A program made the translations under genes and the position numbers. A DNA stretch of 42,618 nt from assembly GCA_023457495.1 (NCBI GenBank), contig JAEWLQ010000003.1, positions 1 through 42,618 on the forward strand, in the 5' to 3' direction. Numbering within the stretch: the first letter of the stretch is position 1; the number at the start of each line of letters is the position of its first letter. This document shows positions 22,734-29,877 of this stretch, one piece after another. The DNA comes from Pseudomonadota bacterium (lineage in GTDB: Bacteria; Pseudomonadota; Gammaproteobacteria; Steroidobacterales; Steroidobacteraceae). The notes under the pieces were generated by a model. It did no database searches. It was not told the DNA's origin and worked only from the letters and a program-made list of their open reading frames with translations.

Positions 22734-22768
22734 CCCAGGTCTGTCCAGGTTTGCTAGGAAAGAGGGAG
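22734..22768 (-). repeat. Family B repeat, right (inverted, degenerate) copy
   Basis: The minus strand reads TTTCCTAGCAAAC followed by CTGGACAGACCTGGG, matching the second half of the Family B copy at 21780-21825 with a few changes. It closes the repeat island, so the order is Family B, MITE A, spacer, MITE B reversed, Family B reversed. Confidence 0.75.
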
Positions 22769-22817
22769 CGGCGGAGGACCGCGTTTGCCGCATAATCCCG
22801 CCGCGAGACGCCCCCTG

Positions 22818-23042
22818 ATGAGAACGCTGCAACTCAAGGTGAAGCCCGGAGCGCGCGAGGACTCCCTCGTCGAGCTCGCGGACGGTAGTTGGATGGCCCG
22901 TGTGAAGGCGCCGCCGGTGGACGGCAAGGCGAACGCGGCGGTCATCGAGCTGGTCGCGCGCCATTTCGGCGTGCGCAAGGCGCAGGTCACGATCCGCAGC
23001 GGACTGTCCGGCCGGCTCAAGCGGATCCAGATCGAGGATTGA
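22818..23042 (+). CDS. DUF167/YggU-family protein
   Basis: This 74-residue protein matches the small conserved DUF167 (YggU-like) family: LQLKVKPGAREDSLVEL at the N terminus, the core VKAPPVDGKANAAVIELVAR, then VRKAQVTIRSGLSGRLKRIQI. The family has a known alpha/beta fold but no settled biochemical role. I use ATG at 22818 because the conserved domain starts immediately; an in-frame start 11 codons earlier adds MPHNPAARRPL, which lacks similarity. The GST-like gene begins two bases after its stop, so the two are very likely co-transcribed. Confidence 0.9.
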   Translation: MRTLQLKVKPGAREDSLVELADGSWMARVKAPPVDGKANAAVIELVARHFGVRKAQVTIRSGLSGRLKRIQIED

Positions 23043-23044
23043 CG

Positions 23045-23773
23045 ATGATCACGCTGTACACCTTCGGGCCGCATTTCGGACTGCCGGACCCCAGTCCCTT
23101 CGTCATGAAGGGCGAGATGTTGCTCAAACTATCCGGTCTGCCGTACCAGGCGAAGGCGCGCGGCTTCAAGGGCGCGCCCAAGGGCAAACTACCGTACATC
23201 GATGACGGCGGCACGATCGTCGCGGACTCGACGCTGATCCGCCTGCACCTCGAGAACCGGCACGGCATCCGCTTCGATCGCGCGCTCTCGGCGCGCGAGC
23301 GCGGCACCGCCTGGGCCGTCGAGAAGATGCTGGAGGATCACTTCTACTGGCTGATGGTCTACTGGCGCTGGCTCGACGACGCGAACTTCGAACGCGGGCC
23401 GAAGCAGTTCTTCAAGCGCGCGCCCGCGTTCGTCCGCCCACTCGCTGAAATCGTCGTGCGCAGAAGCATCCGCCGCACGTTGCATTCGCACGGCATCGGG
23501 CGGCACAGCGAAGCGGAGCTCATGACGATGGCCGCGCGCGCCATCACATCGTTGTCGGAAATCCTCGGCGACAACCGCTATTTTCTCGGCGCCGAGCCCT
23601 GCGGCGCCGACGCGACCGTCTTCGCCTTCGTCGCTGGCACCGTCGCGCCGGTGTTCGAATCGCCGCTGCGCACCGAGCTCGAAAAGTTTTCGAACCTCAT
23701 GGCCTATCGCGATCGCATGATGGAAGAGTACTTCCCCGCATTCGCTACCACCAATCCGGAAAGAAGTTTGTAG
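23045..23773 (+). CDS. Metaxin/FAXC-type glutathione S-transferase family protein
   Basis: The 242-residue product begins MITLYTFGPHFGLPDPSPFV, continues with MKGEMLLKLSGLPY, and has GKLPYIDDGGTIVADSTLI. This is the thioredoxin-fold N-terminal domain of the metaxin/FAXC branch of the GST superfamily, followed by an all-helical C-terminal domain with GDNRYFLGAEPCGADATVFAFVAG. Bacterial members are mostly uncharacterised, and glutathione conjugation should not be assumed because this branch lacks the classical catalytic Tyr/Ser context. It directly follows the DUF167 gene. Translational coupling is plausible given the two-base gap. Confidence 0.87.
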   Translation: MITLYTFGPHFGLPDPSPFVMKGEMLLKLSGLPYQAKARGFKGAPKGKLPYIDDGGTIVADSTLIRLHLENRHGIRFDRALSARERGTAWAVEKMLEDHFYWLMVYWRWLDDANFERGPKQFFKRAPAFVRPLAEIVVRRSIRRTLHSHGIGRHSEAELMTMAARAITSLSEILGDNRYFLGAEPCGADATVFAFVAGTVAPVFESPLRTELEKFSNLMAYRDRMMEEYFPAFATTNPERSL

Positions 23774-23967
23774 GCGCCCGCCGCATGTTGGCGCGCGCGT
23801 CGCTGGATCGCGCTCGTGATGACATAGCATCGCGCGCGATGTTCAACACGGGACGCGGCGCAAGCACTCAGCGGGTCGCCCTCACTGGCAAACATCCGGT
23901 GTTCGAACGGGGGCGAAGCGAAAGGGGCATACTCCGCCCGCGGGTACGAAACACTTAGGATCACTTG

Positions 23968-24567
23968 ATGCCAGGGAACCGACGGGGCATTCCTGCGAGC
24001 AAACTTGCGCGCGAATTTGGCGTGAGCCTCAGCGAATTCACCGATGAGATCGTCGGGATACTTTCACGTTACGACGCGCAGGCGTCGGCCAGCGGCGCGT
24101 CCGCGCGCCGTCGTGAAATCTGCGCTGCCGTTTCCGCCGCCATGATCGCGGCGCTCGAGGCCTCGACGCTCTCGGATCTCGAGCGCGAGCGGCTGCAGCC
24201 ACTGATCCACGACGTGCTGCTGCCGTTCTGGTCCAAGCATTGCGCTCCGGATACGGACACGGCGAAATACATCACGGCCCGTTCCACGCACTACCTGATC
24301 GGCCGCAACGCGGGCAGCCAGGTGAAGACGGCCGTGAACATCGTCGGCGCGCTGCTCGAGGCGCTCGAGGTGCCGCTGTCCGAGCGCGAGATGCTCACCA
24401 AGCGGCTTTCTCCGGCGTTCGCGCACCGCATGGTCGGCGACGTATTCCGCATCAACGATCTGCGCTCACGTCACGGCATCGAACTATCGGTGGTCGCCAC
24501 GCTGTGCTCGATGCTCGGCATGTCGATGCTCTACGACCCGATCCTCAAAATCCTTCGCATCGTCTGA
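23968..24567 (+). CDS. Hypothetical helical protein
   Basis: The ATG at 23968 with AGGA eight bases upstream gives a 199-residue, mostly alpha-helical, soluble protein (MPGNRRGIPASKLAREFGVS). The first 25 residues could form a short helix-turn-helix-like unit (SKLAREFGVSLSEFTDEIV), but I cannot assign DNA binding. The C-terminal part (SVVATLCSMLGMSMLYDPIL) is moderately hydrophobic. No named family is recognised. Its 3' end overlaps the convergent HPt-like gene by 23 bases, so both termini share coding sequence. Confidence 0.65.
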   Translation: MPGNRRGIPASKLAREFGVSLSEFTDEIVGILSRYDAQASASGASARRREICAAVSAAMIAALEASTLSDLERERLQPLIHDVLLPFWSKHCAPDTDTAKYITARSTHYLIGRNAGSQVKTAVNIVGALLEALEVPLSEREMLTKRLSPAFAHRMVGDVFRINDLRSRHGIELSVVATLCSMLGMSMLYDPILKILRIV

Positions 24568-24901
24568 TCTCGTTGAGCTCGATGGCGACCATTTCGATGG
24601 CGCTGGTCACGCTCAGCAGGAAGTGCGCATCGGCGTCGGTGCGCGTGAATCGCTCTTCGGCGAGCGCTTCCAGCTCGCATGCACAGGCGCTCAACACGCC
24701 GAGCTCGAGTCCGTGCGCGGTCCCGCGGATGCGCTGCGCGCAGAAGCGCAGGTGACGCCACGCCGCGTCATCGCCCGCGATGAGCAAAGGAACGTTGCGC
24801 CGCATCTGTTCGACCTCGTCGACGGTGCGGTGCAGAAACAGGGAGATGAGCTCCTTGCGCCTCGCGTCCGCTTCGTGTGCCGGATCGTGGGTATCGTTCA
24901 T
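24545..24901 (-). CDS. HPt-like protein with Gln at the phospho-His position
   Basis: The 118-residue helical protein resembles a histidine phosphotransfer domain: a helix with LISLFLHRTVDEVEQMR, then AQRIRGTAHGLELGVLSACA and CELEALAEE. In active HPt domains the segment reads AHxLKGxAxxLG. Here Gln56 stands where the phosphorylated His is expected, while the following basic-Gly pair (R59-G60) and the Leu-Gly pair are kept. His63 is three residues past the glycine and is unlikely to substitute. If the alignment is right, the protein cannot relay phosphate in the normal way and may act as a binding or inhibitory partner of a response regulator. No kinase or receiver gene is adjacent. The family call is by pattern only. 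Confidence 0.55.
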   Translation of the reverse strand: MNDTHDPAHEADARRKELISLFLHRTVDEVEQMRRNVPLLIAGDDAAWRHLRFCAQRIRGTAHGLELGVLSACACELEALAEERFTRTDADAHFLLSVTSAIEMVAIELNEIRRCEGF

Positions 24902-25080
24902 CTAATAAGGATAGGCGCACGTCGTGCGGAATCTAAGGCCTCGAATTCTCCATCTCGATGCAGTGGCGCCACGATTTCCGTCCGTGCAGTCCGACAGGAC
25001 TGGCCAAACAACCTTGTGGGACGTAGCCAATCGGCGACGGCGTCGCTCCTAACAAACACCCGCAGGACAGGACTGTCGCG

Positions 25081-26205
25081 TTATTGCGGCAGGAACACCA
25101 CGGCCATCGGCCTGTTCAGCGGCACGGGCTCGCCCACGGGCGCAAGTTGCCCGCTCTGCGCATCCACCGAGAAGACCACGACGTTGGCGCCTTCCTGATT
25201 GCTCACTACCAACCACCGATGGGTGGGATCGAACGTGAAGTAGCGAGGGGTCCTGCCGCGCGACGACACACGCTGCCGGAGTGTCAGCTCGCCGGTCTTC
25301 TCGTCGATCGCATACACGACGATGCTGTCCTCGCCCCGATTCGACGCGTATAGATAGCGTCCATTGGCGTGGATGGCGATCTCCGCCGCGGTGTTCTGGC
25401 CGCTGAATTCCTCCGCCAGCGTCTTCACCGACTGGAACTGCGCGAGCGCGCCTTTCTGCCCGTCCCAATTGAACGCCATCACCTCATTGCCCAGCTCCGC
25501 GATGGCGTAGACCCACTTGCCGTTCGGATGGAAAACGAGATGGCGCGGTCCCATGCCGGGCGGCACCTTGCCTTTGTGCGCATCGCCGAACGACAGCTCG
25601 CCGGTGGATGGATCGAACCGGTACACGACGATCTCGTCGGTGCCGAGGTCCGCCGCCAGCGCGAAGCGGTTGCCGGGAGCGGTGCCGAACCAGTGGGCGT
25701 ACGGCTTCGTCTGCCGCTGCGGATGCACGCTCGAGCCCGTGTGCTCGACCATCGCGGTCTGCCGGTCGAGCGAGCCGTCCTGCGCGAGGGACAACACTTC
25801 GACGTAACCGCCGCCGTAGTTGGCATCGAGCACGTAGCGGCCGCTGCCGTCGATGCTCACGTAGCTAGGGCCGCGGCCCTTCGCCTCCTTGAAGTTGAGC
25901 AGGTTCAACCCGCCGGTCTTGCGGTCGATCGCGAAAGCGCTGACGCCGCCGGGCGTGCCGCTGTTGCCGAGGTAGAGGTGTTTGCCGTCCTTCGCGATGG
26001 CGAAGTGCCCGGGGTCGCGCGTTTCGGCGACGAGCCGCGGCGCGGATAACGCGCCGGTCTGAGAATCGAATTCCGCGAGGGCGATGCCCATCTTCGCGGG
26101 GTCCTGGGTGGCGATGTAGAGCAGAGATTTGTCAGCCATGCTGGGTGTGGAGAGTCCGGAGAAGGTGAGGATTGCGGCAGCGAGCCGCGCTCGGGCGAGG
26201 TTCAT
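25081..26205 (-). CDS. Secreted seven-bladed propeller lactonase family protein
   Basis: The 374-residue protein has a signal peptide (cleavage after PSMA, about residue 24) and repeats of the type DGKHLYLGNSG, DGSGRYVLDANYGG, HPNGKWVYAIAELG, HANGRYLYASNRGEDSIVVY and DPTHRWLVVSNQEG. This blade pattern belongs to the 6-phosphogluconolactonase/YbhE-like lactonase family (beta-propeller). The signal peptide places it in the periplasm, so hydrolysis of an external sugar lactone is more likely than a role in the cytoplasmic pentose phosphate path; it could also be non-catalytic. GGAAGGA before the ATG supports the start. It is divergent from the S9 peptidase, with 211 bases between start codons. 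Confidence 0.86.
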   Translation of the reverse strand: MNLARARLAAAILTFSGLSTPSMADKSLLYIATQDPAKMGIALAEFDSQTGALSAPRLVAETRDPGHFAIAKDGKHLYLGNSGTPGGVSAFAIDRKTGGLNLLNFKEAKGRGPSYVSIDGSGRYVLDANYGGGYVEVLSLAQDGSLDRQTAMVEHTGSSVHPQRQTKPYAHWFGTAPGNRFALAADLGTDEIVVYRFDPSTGELSFGDAHKGKVPPGMGPRHLVFHPNGKWVYAIAELGNEVMAFNWDGQKGALAQFQSVKTLAEEFSGQNTAAEIAIHANGRYLYASNRGEDSIVVYAIDEKTGELTLRQRVSSRGRTPRYFTFDPTHRWLVVSNQEGANVVVFSVDAQSGQLAPVGEPVPLNRPMAVVFLPQ

Positions 26206-26342
26206 CGATGCGTCCTTCCGGTGTCCAAGGATGCCATGGCCATCCGGGCCGCAGGCGCGGGCGCGAACCTAGCACGCGCCTGCCAGCGGGCCAACGGTCT
26301 GGCGACGGAACGGGTCAGGTCCCCGCGTTGTTGGCACGCCCA

Positions 26343-26371
26343 ATGTCACCCGGGCCCGATCTCTATATAGA
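26343..26371 (+). promoter_or_regulatory. Candidate sigma-70 promoter of the S9 peptidase gene
   Basis: ATGTCA (26343-26348) and TATAGA (26366-26371) are separated by 17 bases, each matching four of six consensus positions. The A/T-rich TATATAGAAT stands out in a GC-rich background. It would start transcription about 40 bases before the ATG at 26417. This is a prediction by eye. Confidence 0.4.
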
Positions 26372-26416
26372 ATGCGGCACATCTGAACTGCGGCCGGGCG
26401 CGCCCGGGAATCCAAC

Positions 26417-28441
26417 ATGAAAAAGCTCCTCGTCGGTGGCCTCGTGGCCGCTTCGCTCCTCGGTACCCTCGCGTTCGCGCAGACCAAGGCCGCTGATGCG
26501 GTCTCCGGCGTCGCGCTCATTCCGCGCTCCGCGCTGTTCGGTAATCCCGAGAAGACGCAGGGTCGCATCTCGCCCGACGGCAAGTACATCTCGTTCATCG
26601 CGCCGCGCGACGGCGTGCTCAACGTTTGGCTGGCCGAGCGCGGCAAGCTCGACGCGGCCAAACCCATCACGAACGACCAGAAGCGCGGCATCCGCCAGCA
26701 CCTGTGGGCGTTCGACGGCAAACACGTGCTGTTCCTCCAGGACGAAGGCGGCGACGAAAACTGGCGCGTCTACGCGGTGGATGTGACCACTGGCGAACAG
26801 AAGGACCTCACGCCGCTCAAGGGTGTGCGCGCCGAGCTCGTGGACCTCTCCTGGAAGAAGCCCGGTGTCGTCGCCGTCGGCCTCAACGATCGCGTGCCCG
26901 AGTGGCACGACCTCTACGAGATCGACATCGCCACCGGCAACCGCACGCTGATCGAGAAGAACGACCAGGAGATCGCAAACTACTACCTCGACTTCGACAT
27001 GAAGCCGAAGCTCGCGGCGAAGAACAATGCCGACGGTTCGGAGGTCTTCCGGCGCGTGGGCGACAAGTGGGTGAGCCTGCTCAAGATTCCGCAGACGGAC
27101 TCGCTGACCTCCGGCGTGGTCGGCGTGGAAGAGAGCGGCAAGACCGCCTTGCTGCAGACCTCGGTCGGGCGCGACAAGTCCGCGCTCGAGCGCGTCGACA
27201 TCGAAACCGGCAAGACGACGCTGCTCGGCGCGAGCGAGAAGGCGGACATCGACCAGATCTGGCTGCATCCGAAGACCCTGCAGGTGCAGGGCTTCGTCGT
27301 CGACTACCTCAAGCCCGAGATCGTCGTGCTGGATCCTTCCGTGAAGAAGGACGTCGCGTTGCTCACCAAGGAGCTCGGCGATGGCTTCCGGATCGCGAAC
27401 CGCACACTCGACGACTCGATCTGGACGATCGCGGTCGACGATGCGACCAAGCCGGCGTCGTCCTGGCTCTACGACCGCAAGGCCGGCACCGTCACGAAGC
27501 TCTTCGACCAACGCCCGGCGCTCGCGAAGGCGCCGCTGGTGCCGATGCAGTCGCTCGAGCTCAAGGCGCGTGATGGACTCACGCTCGTGTCCTATCTATC
27601 GCTGCCGCCCGGTTCCGACAAGAACAACGACGGCATCCCGGATGCGCCGGTGCCGCTGGTGCTCAACGTGCACGGCGGCCCGTGGGCGCGCGACACCTAC
27701 GGCTTCGACAACGAACACCAGTGGCTCGCGAACCGCGGCTACGCCGTGCTCGCGGTGAACTACCGCGGCTCGACCGGCTTCGGCAAGGCGTTCGTGAACG
27801 CGTCCAACAAGGAGTGGGCGGGCAAGATGCACGACGACCTGATCGACGCCGTGAACTGGGCCGTGAAGCAGAAGATCACGACCGCGGACAAGGTGGCTAT
27901 CTACGGCGGCTCGTATGGTGGTTATGCGACGCTGGTCGGCCTGACGTTCACGCCCGATACCTTCGCCTGCGGCGTCGACATCGTCGGCCCGTCGAACCTC
28001 GACACGCTGCTCTCGTCGATCCCGCCGTACTGGAAGAGCTTCTACGAGGAGTTCGCCACGCGCGTCGGCGATCCGCGCACGGAAGAGGGCAAGAAGCTGC
28101 TGGCCGAACGCTCGCCGATCACGCACGTCGCGGCCATCAAGAAACCGCTGCTGATCGCGCAGGGCGCGAACGACCCGCGCGTGAAGCAGGCCGAGTCGGA
28201 TCAGATCGTGAAGGCGATGAAGGACAAGAACATCCCGGTGACCTACGTGTTGTACCCGGATGAAGGCCACGGCTTCGCGCGGCCGATGAACCGCACGTCG
28301 TTCTACGCGATCGCCGAAGGATTCCTGAGCCAGTGCCTGGGCGGCCGCTACGAGCCCGTCGGCAAGGACTTCGAAGGCTCGTCGTTGAAGGTTCTCGAGG
28401 GGGCGAAGAACGTTTCAGGCCTGGAAGCAGCCCTGAAATAA
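26417..28441 (+). CDS. Exported S9-family (prolyl oligopeptidase-type) serine peptidase
   Basis: The 674-residue protein has a signal peptide (MKKLLVGGLVAASLLGTLAFA), an N-terminal beta-propeller of about 370 residues and a C-terminal alpha/beta-hydrolase domain. The catalytic triad is visible: Ser499 in GGSYGG, Asp586 in GANDPRV and His618 in DEGHGF. The oxyanion region LNVHGGPWARD and the VNYRGSTGFGKAF segment are typical of dipeptidyl/acylaminoacyl peptidase relatives in the S9 family. It probably degrades short peptides in the periplasm. No strong Shine-Dalgarno is seen (GGGAA upstream). A Family B repeat and then a rho-independent terminator follow the stop. Confidence 0.94.
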   Translation: MKKLLVGGLVAASLLGTLAFAQTKAADAVSGVALIPRSALFGNPEKTQGRISPDGKYISFIAPRDGVLNVWLAERGKLDAAKPITNDQKRGIRQHLWAFDGKHVLFLQDEGGDENWRVYAVDVTTGEQKDLTPLKGVRAELVDLSWKKPGVVAVGLNDRVPEWHDLYEIDIATGNRTLIEKNDQEIANYYLDFDMKPKLAAKNNADGSEVFRRVGDKWVSLLKIPQTDSLTSGVVGVEESGKTALLQTSVGRDKSALERVDIETGKTTLLGASEKADIDQIWLHPKTLQVQGFVVDYLKPEIVVLDPSVKKDVALLTKELGDGFRIANRTLDDSIWTIAVDDATKPASSWLYDRKAGTVTKLFDQRPALAKAPLVPMQSLELKARDGLTLVSYLSLPPGSDKNNDGIPDAPVPLVLNVHGGPWARDTYGFDNEHQWLANRGYAVLAVNYRGSTGFGKAFVNASNKEWAGKMHDDLIDAVNWAVKQKITTADKVAIYGGSYGGYATLVGLTFTPDTFACGVDIVGPSNLDTLLSSIPPYWKSFYEEFATRVGDPRTEEGKKLLAERSPITHVAAIKKPLLIAQGANDPRVKQAESDQIVKAMKDKNIPVTYVLYPDEGHGFARPMNRTSFYAIAEGFLSQCLGGRYEPVGKDFEGSSLKVLEGAKNVSGLEAALK

Positions 28442-28485
28442 TGGGTTGAAGTGCGCCCTCGCGAATGGGCGACGGGCGCGAAAGC

Positions 28486-28522
28486 AATTCCCCGTTTCCT
28501 AGCAAACGGGGACAGACCTCAG
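28486..28522 (+). repeat. Family B repeat after S9 peptidase gene
   Basis: The copy contains CCCCGTTTCCTAGCAAACGG followed by GGACAGACCTCAG. CCCCGTTT and AAACGGGG pair around the CTAG core to form an eight-base-pair stem. It lies 45 bases after the S9 stop and just before the terminator hairpin, so it is in the 3' untranslated part of the message. Confidence 0.9.
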
Positions 28523-28524
28523 AC

Positions 28525-28570
28525 GGCATGAGAGGGGGCGGACTTCCGGTCTGCCCCCTTTTTTCATGCC
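28525..28570 (+). terminator. Rho-independent terminator of the S9 peptidase gene
   Basis: GGGGGCGGAC (28534-28543) pairs with GTCTGCCCCC (28549-28558), with one G-U pair and a five-base loop, followed by TTTTTT. The outer bases GGCATG (28525-28530) and CATGCC (28565-28570) are also complementary. It is the clearest intrinsic terminator in the window. Confidence 0.88.
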
Positions 28571-28629
28571 GATCTCCCGCATGACTCCGGCCGCACGCGA
28601 CGTCTAAGGTGCTTTGGCGGAGGCACGTC

Positions 28630-29559
28630 ATGCACGCGAGCGCACGAGCCCGAGTGCTTCTGATCCTCATCCCCCTGGTCAGCGCCTATGTCGCCCGCGC
28701 CGACCCCGAGGACATCTCCTTCGTCGCGGAGCACCTGCCCGAAGTGGCGATGGACAACCGCTACGCCACGCTGCCGTTGCGCTCCAACGACGAATCGCGC
28801 GTGAGCACGAGTCTCGGCCTCGGCTACTCGTCGATCAGCAGCCAGACCCTCACGCTCGATGGCCCCATGCTCTCGCTCGGCGTGACCTGGCAGCGCGACC
28901 GCTGGCGGCTCACAGGCTTCGTGTTCCGCGACCAGTTTTCCCTGACGAGCGGCGTCGAGCATCGCCCGCTCGGGCTCGAATTCACGACGACGCCACTGAA
29001 CTTGCCCGCGCCCGCCGAATTCACCGGCCTCGACGGCTCCATGAGCGACACCGGCATCGGATTCGCGGTGTCGCGGCATCGCAGCCATTCCTGGATCGGC
29101 GATTTCGATTGGTCGGCCGGGCTCCTGTGGCAGAGCGTCAAGCTCAGCGACTACGCCCTCGATTACCGCGTGCTCGACGGCCCCGACGCCGGCGCAACCG
29201 GCACCATCAACTTCGATTCCACCTACAACCACTTCGCGCCCTTCGCGCAAATCGGCAAATCCTGGTCAGGCGATCGCTGGCGCCTCACGCCGCGCGCGAC
29301 GATCGCCTGGCCGACCCCGCGCCGCGGCGTGGCCGGCCGCATCACTGGCCCGGGCTTCGACCTCGCCGGCAACACCGAGACGAACGGCGAGGGCAAACAC
29401 TTCGGCGACCCGTCGGTGACCTTCGGATGCGACGTGACCTATCTACCCTGGAACGTCACGTTCGACGTCGGCACCACCCTCACGCAGGCCGTGCTCGAGC
29501 CGCAGATACACAAGGGCATCGAACAGGACCTCATGCTGCAGGTATGGTGGACGCACTGA
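28630..29559 (+). CDS. Outer-membrane beta-barrel-like protein
   Basis: From ATG 28630 (GGAGG eight bases upstream) the protein is 309 residues with a signal peptide (ARARVLLILIPLVSAYVARA). The mature part has alternating hydrophobic/aromatic strands such as VSTSLGLGYSSISSQTLTL, LSLGVTWQRDRWRLTGFVF and WSAGLLWQSVKLSDY, each followed by short turns, as expected for a barrel of about a dozen strands. It ends LMLQVWWTH rather than with the usual terminal Phe, which is unusual but not prohibitive. I recognise no named porin family. It follows the S9 terminator, so it has its own promoter, and it is convergent with the S41 remnant. Confidence 0.7.
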   Translation: MHASARARVLLILIPLVSAYVARADPEDISFVAEHLPEVAMDNRYATLPLRSNDESRVSTSLGLGYSSISSQTLTLDGPMLSLGVTWQRDRWRLTGFVFRDQFSLTSGVEHRPLGLEFTTTPLNLPAPAEFTGLDGSMSDTGIGFAVSRHRSHSWIGDFDWSAGLLWQSVKLSDYALDYRVLDGPDAGATGTINFDSTYNHFAPFAQIGKSWSGDRWRLTPRATIAWPTPRRGVAGRITGPGFDLAGNTETNGEGKHFGDPSVTFGCDVTYLPWNVTFDVGTTLTQAVLEPQIHKGIEQDLMLQVWWTH

Positions 29560-29582
29560 GGCGCCATGCAGCTTGCCTCTTC

Positions 29583-29849
29583 TTACGTCTTGCCGATCTC
29601 CGAGAGTGCGCGCTCGATCAACGGATCCCGCCCCGCGCGAACATCTTCCAAAGCCGGCATCAGCAGAATGTCGGGCGTCACACCCACGCCCTCGATGCTG
29701 CGTTCCTTCGCGCGAATGAACCGGTCCCGAACGGGCTGCGGCAGCCGCGCGAGTTCCTCCGGGGTGAGTCCGGTGCTTCCGAACTTCCAGTATGCGACAC
29801 CCAGCGCCACGACGGCGACGATCGAGCCGACGACTAACCACTTTCTCAT
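29583..29849 (-). CDS. Short remnant-like protein: membrane segment plus S41 C-terminal tail
   Basis: This 88-residue protein has an N-terminal signal or anchor segment (KWLVVGSIVAVVALGVAYW). Its second half, RDRFIRAKERSIEGVGVTPD followed by ILLMPALEDVRAGRDPLIER, closely matches the C-terminal tail of the intact S41 peptidase at 36804-38204 (GVGVEPDIWLVPTLEDVRAG). The whole PDZ/catalytic core is absent. AAGGA eight bases before the ATG suggests it is still translated. It could be an internally deleted S41 gene or a functional mini-protein. It lies 28 bases from the downstream end of the adjacent wHTH-TPR regulator and on the same strand. Confidence 0.7.
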   Translation of the reverse strand: MRKWLVVGSIVAVVALGVAYWKFGSTGLTPEELARLPQPVRDRFIRAKERSIEGVGVTPDILLMPALEDVRAGRDPLIERALSEIGKT

Positions 29850-29877
29850 CCACCACGTCCTTGTGAACGAACAGGCC

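Noticed and set aside
23880..23940. GTTCGAAC near 23900 as a possible tRNA T-loop
   Set aside because: The flanking bases do not form a T-stem, and no acceptor or anticodon arm can be built around it.
24990..25012. Hairpin CAGTCC/GGACTG between the HPt-like and lactonase genes as a terminator
   Set aside because: The stem is short and there is no following T-tract on either strand.
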